A model generated the notes under the pieces. The model ran no database searches, had not been told where the DNA came from, and saw only the letters and a list, made by a program, of their open reading frames with translations. From contig CM068589.1 in the NCBI GenBank assembly GCA_035048485.1, positions 8,100,024 through 8,164,023 on the forward strand: a stretch of 64,000 bases of DNA, in the 5' to 3' direction. How positions within the stretch are numbered: the stretch's first letter is position 1; the number at the start of each line of letters is the position of its first letter. This DNA comes from Pteria penguin (lineage: Eukaryota; Mollusca; Bivalvia; Pterioida; Pteriidae). Of this stretch, positions 46,286 to 56,505 are shown piece by piece. Made by a program: the position numbers and the translations under genes.

Positions 46286-46770
46286 ACAAAACACAATATG
46301 GTCAAGTTTATTACACGTACTTCGAACGAAAAAGCTATACATTTATTAACAAGATATAGAAATAACAAGATGTTAACTGAAATTTAACTCTCTCTGTTAA
46401 CTCTCTCTCTCTTGTTATTAGGTCGGTTGCAAAACACTAGTGTTGTAAGCGTAGCATCTGCCAGGTATTGTTACCACATCTTTCAGAGATATAGACATAG
46501 TATATCTTATATAAGCATAACAACCAGTTTCGACGAAACCATGTGTGACGAAGCTTGTTTTATAAAAGTCTGCCCATTATACCACTTGGGAATTCAAATA
46601 CCGTGTTCAGTAGTTAAAAGGCTCTGGCAACGTTGTAAATTTCTATAAATTGACGGGAAATGCCGTTTCGACTAAATCAGTAAACCTCAATAAAATAGGT
46701 ATCATTATTATCAGTATTATGTTCCACACTCTAAAGTATATAAACAAGAGAGAATATATTTTCAATAGGC

Positions 46771-46868
46771 TTTATATCCAACGAATAGAATCAATTCGTG
46801 GTATGGTTTAGAATATATCTTTATATCCAACGAATAGAATCAATTCGTGATATGGTTAAGAATATGAA
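46771..46868. repeat. 49-bp tandem duplication
   Basis: TTTATATCCAACGAATAGAA at 46771 recurs at 46820; both continue through TCAATTCGTG-TATGGTT. Nearly identical, so recent. Confidence 0.9.
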
Positions 46869-46921
46869 TACATATACATCTTTAAGCATTCGGGAAAAGG
46901 AAGAAATAACCTGTCATTATC

Positions 46922-47000
46922 GTAGTGATCGAGTGGTTAAGGCGATGGGCTAGAAATCCATTGGGATCTTCCCGCGTAGGTTTGATTGATACCGGCGACA
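46922..47000 (+). tRNA. tRNA-Ser(AGA)-like pseudogene
   Basis: It keeps a D-arm region CGAGTGGTTAAGGCGATGGG, anticodon loop CTAGAAA (anticodon AGA) between ATGGG and TCCAT, and a long variable arm GGGATCTTCCC typical of Ser. The T arm is disrupted (GGTTTGATTGATACC in place of a GGTTCGAATCC type) and acceptor ends do not pair. Most likely a decayed tRNA-Ser or a SINE head. Confidence 0.6.
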
Positions 47001-47742
47001 TTCTAATATTTACCGCCTATCGCCAATTGGAAATAAATAGAATCCCATGAAAAATTGTCACTTGCATGTGTATATATCACTGTCAATTCTTTTAATGCAT
47101 AGTTAATCAGTTAACCATAGCAAGTGTCTGATGATTTTGAAGAGGCTACTATTATTGGATTACATTTCAATATTTGTTTGCTGTCTCATTTGTCTTCTTA
47201 TGTACTATATTTATGTCCGAGGCTATCTTTGTCATACAGCCATGCCTTATGTTCTTATACTATTCTATCAAAGCTGTTACCTTATATGAAATATTGATAT
47301 AATATATAAACTGTATTTTAGTTCTGAGTAAAATTTATTTAAAGATGCAAATAAGGTCGAAACTTTTGATTATGAAGTCGAATTACAAAAACACACAACA
47401 ATCCAAAAGGTAATCTTGTATATGCAAAGCTATTTTAATGTCCATTGGAATTCCGATAAATGATAAACCTTGCTGCCAATTCGTACCTAAATATTGTCCT
47501 TTAGTAATACTATTGCATTTTACAAACAAATGAACTTTGGTCATTTATATGTGTGTCACAGTTTGCAAGTCTCTACACAGATTAGACCTTGGTACTTTGT
47601 ATGTGTGCTACAGTCTACTGGTTTCTACACACTGCGGAGCGTCGTCCTTTACTTATTCTTACTCTAAAGATCTAAACACCTGTGTGTTCGTGAAAGAAGT
47701 TTCTTAATGATTCACTCCCGTGGTATTGCAATGTACTAGTGT
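47001..47742. other. Non-coding stretch
   Basis: Nothing recognised beyond a short segment near 47160-47260 resembling dispersed repeat sequence at 50.67 and 52.40 kb (TCATACAGC context). Confidence 0.35.
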
Positions 47743-47745
47743 CGA

Positions 47746-47962
47746 GATGATGGATAAATCCAAAGCACAAGTCCAAAAATCATAAAACCAGAGGACATAC
47801 AAAATCAGTGAAAATGAAAAACAAATTGAAAATAACAAAATATGTCTACTTGAAGAGCATATGTGAACCCCTGCAATGGAGTGAGATCAGGTGCCCGGGG
47901 AGAGTGAGCATCTCCTGTTTGCTAGCAACACCCGTCACATATACCCAGTAGAAAGAGTCAGA
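47746..47962 (+). repeat. GATGATGGATAAATCC repeat, unoccupied copy
   Basis: It runs GATGATGGATAAATCC, CAAGTCC, ACCAGAGGACATACAAAATC, ATGTCTACTTGAAGAGCATA, GAGATCAGGTGCCCGGGG, CATCTCCTGTTTGCTAGC, GTCAGATCGTGTAAAT. Compared with 42183-43050 it lacks the TIR element and has one TA there. It also ends at the first GTGTAAA, lacking the last part present in the other copies. Confidence 0.8.
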
Positions 47963-48313
47963 TCGTGTAAATAGGTATGATAATTGCTTGAAAAGACATC
48001 TAATTTATTAAATGGAATTTTATTCGGACTTCTCAGGATGTTTTAAACCAATATAAATGATGTTACTATTATCAACGAAACACTATATTACGATAATATA
48101 CTATCTTTATTTGCACTTAGGGACTTGTTTTCAAATCAGTAGAACTATTACATTAAACCTGAATAGAAAACATAATACATGTGGACGACGGTGTGATTTT
48201 CGGATCAAAACAGAACGTCTGCTAATGTAACATACACTAGCCTCTTGATGAATATCCCTAAACTATTTGGCATATATATCAAAATCTGAAACCCCAAGTC
48301 AAGCAATAGGGCA

Positions 48314-48317
<4 letters not shown>

Positions 48318-48360
<43 letters not shown>

Positions 48361-48361
48361 A
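48318..48361. repeat. (TA)n microsatellite
   Basis: TA repeat interrupted once by TGTA. Confidence 0.95.
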
Positions 48362-48989
48362 TACAAGCAATAGCGGACCGAGGTGGGATCAGGTGCTATG
48401 GAGAATTAGGCATTTCTTACGGAATTAAATAAATCGCAGGCACCGATGTAGGAAAGAGTATTCTCGTAGTCATAATTGCTGAATATCATGATCAGTTTGG
48501 TTAATACAGTATTGTGAAGCTTTTATTTACACGGTCTAACTACTTAAAAAGAGAGACGTCAATATATCAGACAGTGATGTTTCGTGTGACGAAATACGGT
48601 CTGTATAGCGAATGTAAAATTAGAGGAATATAAAAGGCAAGATACTTTATATCTTTGCGATTGTAAGAGACGGTACCCAAGAAAAGCTCGGGCATACCGG
48701 GTGGTTTGAGACACATAAAAATATGATAAAAATATGACTATTTGTATATTGAGAATTAAAAATAGGAAATTAAAGTCATTACGCTAGTCGTAAGTTGTCT
48801 ACAATCCCGATCAATATCAAAAATAGGCAATGAATATGAAGTTCAAGAGCTTGATTCTATAGTGTATTTAATTTCCATTTCATTGGGGCACATTGAATGT
48901 ACGTATGCATCAAATTTCTTGTTATTTATATACAGTTCATTTCTGAATGTAAAATTTAAGGTCATTTCCAATTACTATTTATTCTGCGG

Positions 48990-50310
48990 TTATAGGTTTT
49001 TATATAAAAAAAGGGGGGATATGGCTGATTTACATAATACTTATGTCTTCGTACCTGCTGACAAAGCAGCTAATAATATTATCATTGTTTGAAAAATATA
49101 TCATACTAAAGTTCTTAAAACGGATTTAATACTCTACTTCTACGTATGTTGAAACCCCAGTGTTTAAAGACAAGATCCTATCTGACCACTGTTAAGCGAT
49201 GTATGACTTCAATATAAGCATTGATTAGAATGATCTTCCAACAATATATTGGCTTCCCATACTACACAAAATTCCATATAACTCACGTTTTATATCAAAT
49301 TCTAGTCATTCCTCTACAACTGTGCTTTCTACAGACATTACCTCTGCTCTTACTGCAATTAAAGACCATGTTATCAAGTATTGTAATGCTGTAGGTAGCA
49401 ACAATAACGGCAATTACTCTTGGTCCATCAAAAATTCTAACGAAATCATTGAAAAATTCCGTTTGAGAAATGTTAAAGCTAATTAAGGACGTTTATACTA
49501 TTGAATTTTCGACACTATATATCTTTTCACCTCATGAATTAGTCAAAACCAAATTTTTGTCTCTCAATCTCTGGTGTTTCAAAAGAGTCCAAAATTATAC
49601 CTCTGTACGCCAGTTACATCTGGATTTTTCTCTCACAAACAATATGATAATTATAAATATTGGATGGATATTTTTGATGGATGATATTTATGAAAGAAAA
49701 GAGAGGAGTTATGTACAATTTAATGGCAAGACTTATCAACAGATTATTGGGATTCCTATGGCCACTAATTGCGCTCCACTTATAGCAGATATATTTATAT
49801 ACTGTTATGTGAGAGACTTTATGCATTCTATTCAAACTTCTAAACGTTTCAACCTTATTGATAAGTTCCATGACACCTCTAGATATCTTGATGATAGTTT
49901 AGTTATCGATAACTCAGAGTTTGAAAACTATATCACTGACATTTATCCATCTGAATTTCAATCTAAAAAAGCCAATACTTCCGACCAGGAAACACTTTTT
50001 TTGGACTTAAATATTAAAATTATTAACAACAATATTCATACCAACATATAAGATAAACGTGATGACTTTGAATTTCCTATTGTAAATTTCCCTTTTCTGG
50101 ATGGCAATGTACCCGGGCTCCCATCATTTATATCTGTCAACTGGTTCGGTTTGATTTTCACAAAAAAAAAATTCTCAGATTATTTTTAAACTTCTTACTC
50201 AGGGTTATAGGTATTATAAACTTCGGAAAACTTTTGGGAAATTTTATAGATCTTATTCAGACATTTTATCCAAATTCGGAAATCTTACTTTTCAACAATG
50301 ACTTAAAAAT
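48990..50310 (+). pseudogene. Penelope-like reverse-transcriptase relic, longest copy
   Basis: Ordered pieces: YVFVPADKAANNIIIV (49040-49090), IYWLPILHKIPY near 49240-49280, SSTTVLSTDITSALTAIKDH near 49310-49370, NEIIEKFRLRNVKAN, the block KTYQQIIGIPMATNCAPLIA (49730-49795), SRYLDDSLVIDN (catalytic YxDD position, near 49880), ITDIYPSEFQ, LFLDLNIKI, NFPFLDGNVPGLPSF, and GYRYYKLRKTFGKFYRSYSD (50205-50265). The first D of YxDD reads L-D-D. Stops and frame changes separate the pieces. Motif order matches the 43.2-kb minus relic, which carries the same RT C-terminal half. Confidence 0.75.
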
Positions 50311-50529
50311 TAATGTTGCTCTGTATTGCATGTTAGGTGGTACATGTCTCACTTTGTTGGTCTTCACAACATGTCTTGATAACATACAAACATTTACAGT
50401 AAGTTAAGTACAAATGGAGATGGCTGGAGCTCATACGTAGCTTCCTGAACCAAGTGGGAAAATCATATGTGTAGAGTAATATGCAGGTGAAAAGTAATTT
50501 TGGTTGTATACTTTGAAAACTACACTATA

Positions 50530-50770
50530 TTGCAATTCTTAAATCTGAATTGTACCTGAACCTATGCTGAAACCCGATGCTGAAAGACAAGGTCCTACCT
50601 GAGCATTGTATAGCTATGTGCGACTTCAGTGTAAACATTGATATAAAGATCTTCGTTTTATGTGCATGTCCTTGGTGATGTTTTGTCATACAGCTTTGCC
50701 ATATGTCTTCAGTTTTCTCTTCCAACCATGTATTGGTTTCCTATACGCAGCACAGTTAAGGCGGATTTCG
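50530..50770 (+). pseudogene. Penelope-like RT fragment, split by other sequence
   Basis: LKDKVLPEHCIAMCDFSVNI near 50580-50645 and LPTMYWFPI near 50720-50750 are the same blocks as KDKIL...DFNISID and LPTIYWLPI at 49170-49260. They are separated by about 60 bp of foreign sequence (50655-50717). Confidence 0.55.
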
Positions 50771-52019
50771 TCTTTTTTCCTAATAAGATTGAATATTATT
50801 TTTCCTGTCCCATATTGTCTTATTTTAGCTATAATCTTTACATGACTTATTCTTTTTTAATTGAACACATGTTCCGAATTGCGTTCCATACATATTTGGA
50901 ATTGCCACGTGATTTCATTGCAACATAAATCTTAAAACAGAACAATGTCGAAGCACCGTAACTTTTTCAAAAGCGCCCCCTCTTACCCTAATACTAATAG
51001 CATGACATTCATATCATTTAGTTCTTTTTATCTCTTTCCTTAGTTAAATTGGTGCGGGATCATGTGAAATTCCATTTATAATTGTATAATGAACAAAAAT
51101 AACGAGTGTCATACGAATAAGCGTCATTTTTCGATCTATTTTATGTTAATGCCGAGTTTTTTGCTATTATAATAGGACTCCGCAGCATTTTTCATATAGG
51201 AAATTTTATCAACTTTTCATATATCTAAAGACTTTTATCATCATTTGTCGATATAAGGGGGTGCTTTTAATTTTTCTGCAATGTTGTTAGATCAACGAGT
51301 GTTTAGATTATATTTCAAACGTTTCGGAGACGCCGGTAAAAGCAAGTAAATCCTAGATCTGAAAATAGATGAATAACTTTGTTATCCGTGAAATTTAATT
51401 TGTCAAGGAGAATTAAGGAAAGAACAATATCTTTTAAAAAAAGATATAATATGTAATATATATATATAAACACTTCCGAAATCCGTAAAACCCATGTACA
51501 TGTGTATATAATGTTATAGTTATACAATGTATAAAAGGTGTGGGTCTCGATTTTATATAGAAAAGCACCAAAATATGTCAAATAATTCATGTGAAATGGT
51601 TGTTTCTTTAATCGTTTTTTTCAGTTTTAAAATAATTACAATTGCTTTTCATCTGATGAAAAGGCCTTTCTTCATCTTGGCATACTATGTTATTAACCTT
51701 TTAACGTGCACCTCTTTTCTTGATTCTACAAACATTCAATCGACACTGAAGATGCAGTGGCCATGACTACAATCTACGGGGTTCATTCAAAATTTGTTAC
51801 TATTAATGGGTCGTCTCAAAATGTATTAATGATTAAATGATAAGGCACTAAATTATTATAGAAATAAACTTTAACTTATACAGTTTTCTTGAAATCATAA
51901 ATATAAAATCATACGAATGCATGCTTAAGGGCGTTGCCAAGGTTCAAGGAAACACGGGGGCTATGACGTCAGTAACATTGCATCATTGTCGCGGAAAAAA
52001 AAATCTTGCATCACTTCAA
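50771..52019. other. Non-coding stretch
   Basis: No gene recognised. CTATGACGTCAG near 51961 contains a TGACGTCA palindrome. Confidence 0.35.
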
Positions 52020-52130
52020 AAAACGCCTTAACTATGCTGCGCATTACACAAATTCCATATAAATCACGTCATATATCAAAATATAGTCATTGTTCTATAA
52101 CTGTGCTTCTTAAACATATTACGCCCGCCC
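52020..52130 (+). pseudogene. Penelope-like RT short fragment
   Basis: The frame QIPYKSRHISKYSHCS then ITVLLKHITPA matches HKIPYNSRFISNSSHSS-TTVLSTDIT of the 49-kb copy. Confidence 0.55.
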
Positions 52131-54061
52131 AGACTATTAGTTGGGACTCCTACAGATTAAGGATCTTAGCTCGTTTGAGGCGGACAGAGCACAGTTTACT
52201 TATGTTGATGTCGTCTAATATATTCTTCATACTGGTATATTTTTATGACCACTCGCCGACCTGATTCGGAATCGTAACTGCAGTTAAATCATTTATTTTT
52301 GTATTCTGTCTGTATTTGATTTTTCTGTTTTTGATCTTTCTTTCGCTTTGTTTTCTGATTTTTACTTTGTTTAGGGTTTTTATTATTCGTATTTTTGCAT
52401 GCCCTTGGTTATTTCTCTCATACAGCTTGAACAAATGAATTCTGCAGTCTTCTCTTAAAAAAACACATCATTTGTCTGTTGTCAGTGTGGATTATTTTTT
52501 AAAACATATTACAAGAGAATGAAAACAGTTTCCATCGGATCGGACCTTCTGTATTTTTATACCACTGTATCTATTGTGATATTATACCTTAGCACCGTTT
52601 CATAGCTATACCAAACTACAAATTCTGGTCTGGTCATGGACTTCATTTCCTACTAGCCAGATTTTGCATCGAGGTTGACGTTTTAATTTTGACCCCTGGT
52701 TTATAAACTTTTTGTAGGTGGGACGTTTGACTGAAGTCAGTATAGCAGTAGAAGGTTCTGGGTTTGAACACCGCGTCGGGCGTCAATTTTTCATCCCCTG
52801 TCGGATATACAATTATACAGTGCACTCAAATTAGAAAATTCTGGTTCGATCCCGGGCTCTTCTCACAATTTTCAACCTGTCTGCCATAAATGAAACGTTT
52901 AAATTTTGCGTAGTCAATTTGTTTTTTACAAGATTTACAAAAATAAAACAGTAGATAATTCATTATACTTCACTATCATTTTAATGAAAGCTGAATCTTT
53001 TCTAAACATTTCTCGTATAACAAGCAAAAGTAAGTTTCGCGCACGCTTAAATTAGAGAAACAAATATTGGGGTCGAACCTACCAAAGGTACTTAAAAGAA
53101 AAGAATGATCGATTCTAATATTGGTTAAGAATGATTGGTAGGAAGCGGAAATATTATATTGGCATCAAGGTGCAATGAACATGTTACAATTAAATTATTC
53201 CAGAACCTGAAAGGTCGATGCTTATACTCGGTTTTCATGGCGCAATCGGATGCTAGTTCTCGATTGCTCCCCAACTCCAAGTCATGGATAGGACGTCTTT
53301 TGCAAGGAAACTCCCCTAGCAATACTTCTACGTATATTTAAAGTAAGATCAATCAAATTCTCTTTCCAGATTCACCACTGATTATATGTCATACAATCCC
53401 ATATCGGAAAATTGTTCAAGCCATCCGCTGTTTGGTTTAAATCCTGTGTCGCCAAGTTTAACAACAGGCTCCTCTGACTTGGTTGAATATTTCTGGCCTT
53501 TCTTCCCTAAACAAGGCGAATAACGCGCCCTCGATATCTATATGTGTCTTTGACCTATGACGCTTCTTTTGCGGAGACATATCATGGAGGATGATTCATT
53601 ATTTTGCAAAATTATATCAAAGTTTTAAGGCAGTATATTTTTGGTAAGACCAAAGTTCGCCGCAATGTCCTTCTTTGCCCGTTTTTCTTCATTAACTTAT
53701 TTAGTTTGTAATCATATTCCCTGACATTTGAGATCTCGGGTCAAGTTTATGGTACATTTTTGTGTTTTAAAAAACAACTCTGACATTGTAAACATATCCA
53801 CAGACGGAGAAGCAACTTTTTTACTCAAGTTACAACTTCTATTGTGAACTTAAACCAGGCCTGCAACCCCCCCCCCCTCCCCCTTTCCATTTATCTCTGG
53901 AAGGGGCTATGTTGGCATCATGTAAGGTGACTCAAAACTATAATAGTCTCCTGTTATGGGAGAATCTATTTCAGGCCAACGAACACCAGAGAGGAAAGAA
54001 GAAGGAAGGGTCATAGGATGTAAAGGAGAGACATACAATTAGAAGAAATATGTCATTATTT
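52131..54061. other. Non-coding stretch with tRNA-like scraps
   Basis: Near 52730-52790, GGTTCTGGGTTTGAACACC looks like a decayed B box of a tRNA-derived SINE. A poly-C run lies at about 53869-53886. No gene supported. Confidence 0.35.
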
Positions 54062-54102
54062 TGTGTTCCGGATCTGTATTTCGACAACTAATGTCTATTT
54101 AG
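54062..54102 (-). repeat. Hammerhead-like repeat unit, copy 2 (degraded)
   Basis: On the minus strand the GACA-TTAGT-TGTC helix followed by GAAA is intact, but the CTGANGA box has become CTAAATA and the downstream stem is lost. Confidence 0.5.
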
Positions 54103-55103
54103 TGATGGTCAAAATCAAACGGTAAAAATATATGCAAAGCAGATTTACAACCAAATATTTTTATTTGGACAATATGTGCAATTGTCTCTGATAAGTAAGG
54201 AGAAAGCAAATGTCAAATAGAAGGGGGGAATGAGATGGAATAGTGAGGGACATACCTATACCATAGAAACTCGATTTTCAGTCTTATACATAAAGTTAAA
54301 AACTGTTGATAATGATCCTATGGGAAGTCACACTTTACCGGCTTGTGTCACGTTTTGATATTACACTGGGATAAAGTTGAGGAAGCACTACACTTTTATT
54401 GTAAACGAAGGTGTAAAAAAGGAGCTAATGTACAAAACTTGAATGACTGGAAATCGTAAAATCCTCATAGTAATGATTTTACACTAAATTTACATTTATT
54501 CAAACAGCCACATAAAATACCCGTCGAATCTATAAAAAAGAAAATATGTGATTTGAAAAATATATCCGTCTTTGTACCTTTTTATAGCTATGTGCGACTT
54601 TAATTTAAACATTGATATATATGATCTTCAAACCATGAATTGCCTTCCTACATTTCACAAAAGTCCAAATAAATCATGTTTCAAATCATCTTCTAGTAAT
54701 TGTTCTACAACTATTCTTTCAAAACATGTCACTTCTCCTCTTACTGCAGCCCAAAAACTTGTTATTCAATATTGTGATACCGTTTTTACAATCGTATAAT
54801 CAACTACTTTTGGTCAATCACAACTTTCGCCGACGTCATTGAAATAAATTCCGTTTGAAACTAATAAAGTTAATACCTTTGATTTTTCGACAGTGTATAC
54901 CTCTCCACCTCATGAGTTAATCAAATCCAAGTTGTTCTCTCTCTTACGTTGATGTTTCAACAGAGTCTAAATCATTCCTTTTTATTTCAGTTACATCTGG
55001 TTTGTCTCAAACAAACAATATCATTATAAATGTGATGTTAATTTCATCACATTACAACAGATTATTGGTATTCCTATGAGCACTAACTTTGTTTCTCTAT
55101 ATT

Positions 55104-55245
55104 AGTGCTTTTGTACTGACTTGAAATATATACTTCAATTTTTGAGAATTCTAATCATTCGGTCACGAGCATCACTGAAGAGACATAACTTGTCGAAATG
55201 TGCATGTGGTGCACAAAATTAAAAGGTATATATGTTCTATATTCA
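55104..55245 (+). ncRNA. Hammerhead-ribozyme-like unit, best copy
   Basis: CTGAAGA (55175-55181) fits the CUGANGA box. Helix II is GACA (55182-55185) and TGTC (55191-55194) with loop TAACT. GAAA follows (55195-55198). Helix III is TGTGCA (55199-55204) and TGCACA (55210-55215) with loop TGTGG. The nucleotide that should be U16.1 after helix III is not U, and I found no complementary helix I flanks, so activity is doubtful. Hammerheads are known in Penelope-like elements and retrozymes. The unit interrupts a Penelope-like RT relic between its IGIPM and RYHDD blocks. Confidence 0.45.
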
Positions 55246-55519
55246 TTACAACAGATTTTAGTGTATATTGCAATGAGAGGGAGATAATTCATTCTAATGA
55301 AACCTCGAAACGATCCCATCTTATCGATAAGTTCTATGATACCTCTAGATATCATGATGATATATTAGTAACCGACGATCCTACATTTGAAAAATATATC
55401 ACTGACATTTATCCACCTAAACTGCAACACATTTCTCGGACTTCAATATCAATACAAAGATATATGAAGAACAGAACGTGACGACTTTCTACTTCCTATT
55501 GTAAGTGTTCTTTTTTTAG

Positions 55520-55650
55520 CATATGATATATGGCTCTCTCCTCCCGGAAACCTGGTCTCACCTCTGAATTTCAGGGGTCCGTGAATGTCCATTTTGGTAC
55601 ATTGTTGTTAGTGCCATATTCATGACACCAGTGACTTTCGTACTTTATAT
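55520..55650 (+). repeat. GGTCTCACCTCTGAATTTC repeat copy
   Basis: CCTGGTCTCACCTCTGAATT, TCAGGGGTCCGTG, GTACATTGTTGTTAGTGCCA: same order as 34.9 kb. Confidence 0.7.
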
Positions 55651-56340
55651 TAGTTCATTTGTTCTTTTTGCCTATGCCTGCACTAACATTTTGAATTTTC
55701 ACTAAAATATTTTCAGATCACTTTGAAACTTCTCACACAGGGTCATAGATATCATTAACTTCGAAACACATTTGGTAAATTTACAGATCTTAGACGGACA
55801 TTTTGTATACATTAGAAATTTTACTTTTCAACAGTACGTATATAGAATTCATCATCCCAATTTCTACTTTGATCCAGTGTACAAAGTAAGGAGGGTCAAA
55901 GGTTCCTATAGTTTCATTTTGACGAGTAATTAAACGCCTCACTCTTATTATGTTAATTTACCTTTTTATGTCACTTGATTCCATATGATTTTTTTTCAGT
56001 TATTTCTGACTCTGCCTAAATATGCACATATTGCAAAAGTATTTATACTGGTATACCTTTTATATTACTTCACATAAAAGCTTAAAAAGACTCAAAACAC
56101 GCTCAATATCAAAAACGGAGCCTTTTCTGTTGAAATGTAATATGTTATTATTCTATTACCTTATACTCACTATATAGAAAGCATTTGTTATATTTTCCCC
56201 TCAGTTGATTTGTGCGTCATAATGTATTTTATTTTATTTATTATTTACATGTTTCCTTTTCGTTAGTGGGTTTTGTATTCGGACATTATATTTAGTATGA
56301 TAGATGTAGAAACATGCATTGTCAATGCGATCTTATTCTG

Positions 56341-56441
56341 ATTTCATTAACTTCCGCCATCGTATCAATGTGAATTCATTTCATGGACGTGAACCCTATG
56401 AAAAATATTATCCGGCTTTTGATTTAAGTGTTCACGGGGTT
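56341..56441 (+). promoter_or_regulatory. Gene C 5' flank with block shared with gene B
   Basis: TTAACTTCCGCCATCGTATC at 56346 aligns with TTACTTCCGTCCTTGTATC at 26333. The frame of exon 1 stays open upstream to about 56319, so an earlier start cannot be excluded, but hydrophobic signal sequence begins only after the ATG at 56442. Confidence 0.4.
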
Positions 56442-56505
56442 ATGGCTATTTACTTAGTATTTTGGATAGTGCATTTATTGGGATGTTTTTGTGAAGCAAC
56501 CTGTG
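56442..56505 (+). CDS. Gene C exon 1: signal peptide
   Basis: MAIYLVFWIVHLLGCFCEAT followed by C and a split codon before GTAAGT. It has the same 64-nt length as gene B exon 1 and a clear hydrophobic core. Confidence 0.78.

Larger units (their letters stand above)
54545..55880 (+). pseudogene. Penelope-like RT relic, interrupted by two insertions
   Basis: Blocks: YSYVRL-like start, DFNLNIDIYDLQTMNCLPTF (54590-54650), SSSNCSTTILSKHVTSPLTA (54690-54750), QQIIGIPMSTN (55058-55090), then after a foreign insert SKRSHLIDKFYDTSRYHDD (55300-55360), ITDIYPPKLQ, then after a second insert TFGKF (about 55766). The catalytic Y-x-D-D is retained as RYHDD. The inserts are a hammerhead-like unit (55104-55245) and a GGTCTCACCTCTGAATTTC repeat (55520-55650). 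Confidence 0.7.

Noticed and set aside
55175..55215. Calling the hammerhead-like core an active ribozyme
   Set aside because: No U at the 16.1 position after helix III and no complementary helix I flanks in this copy.
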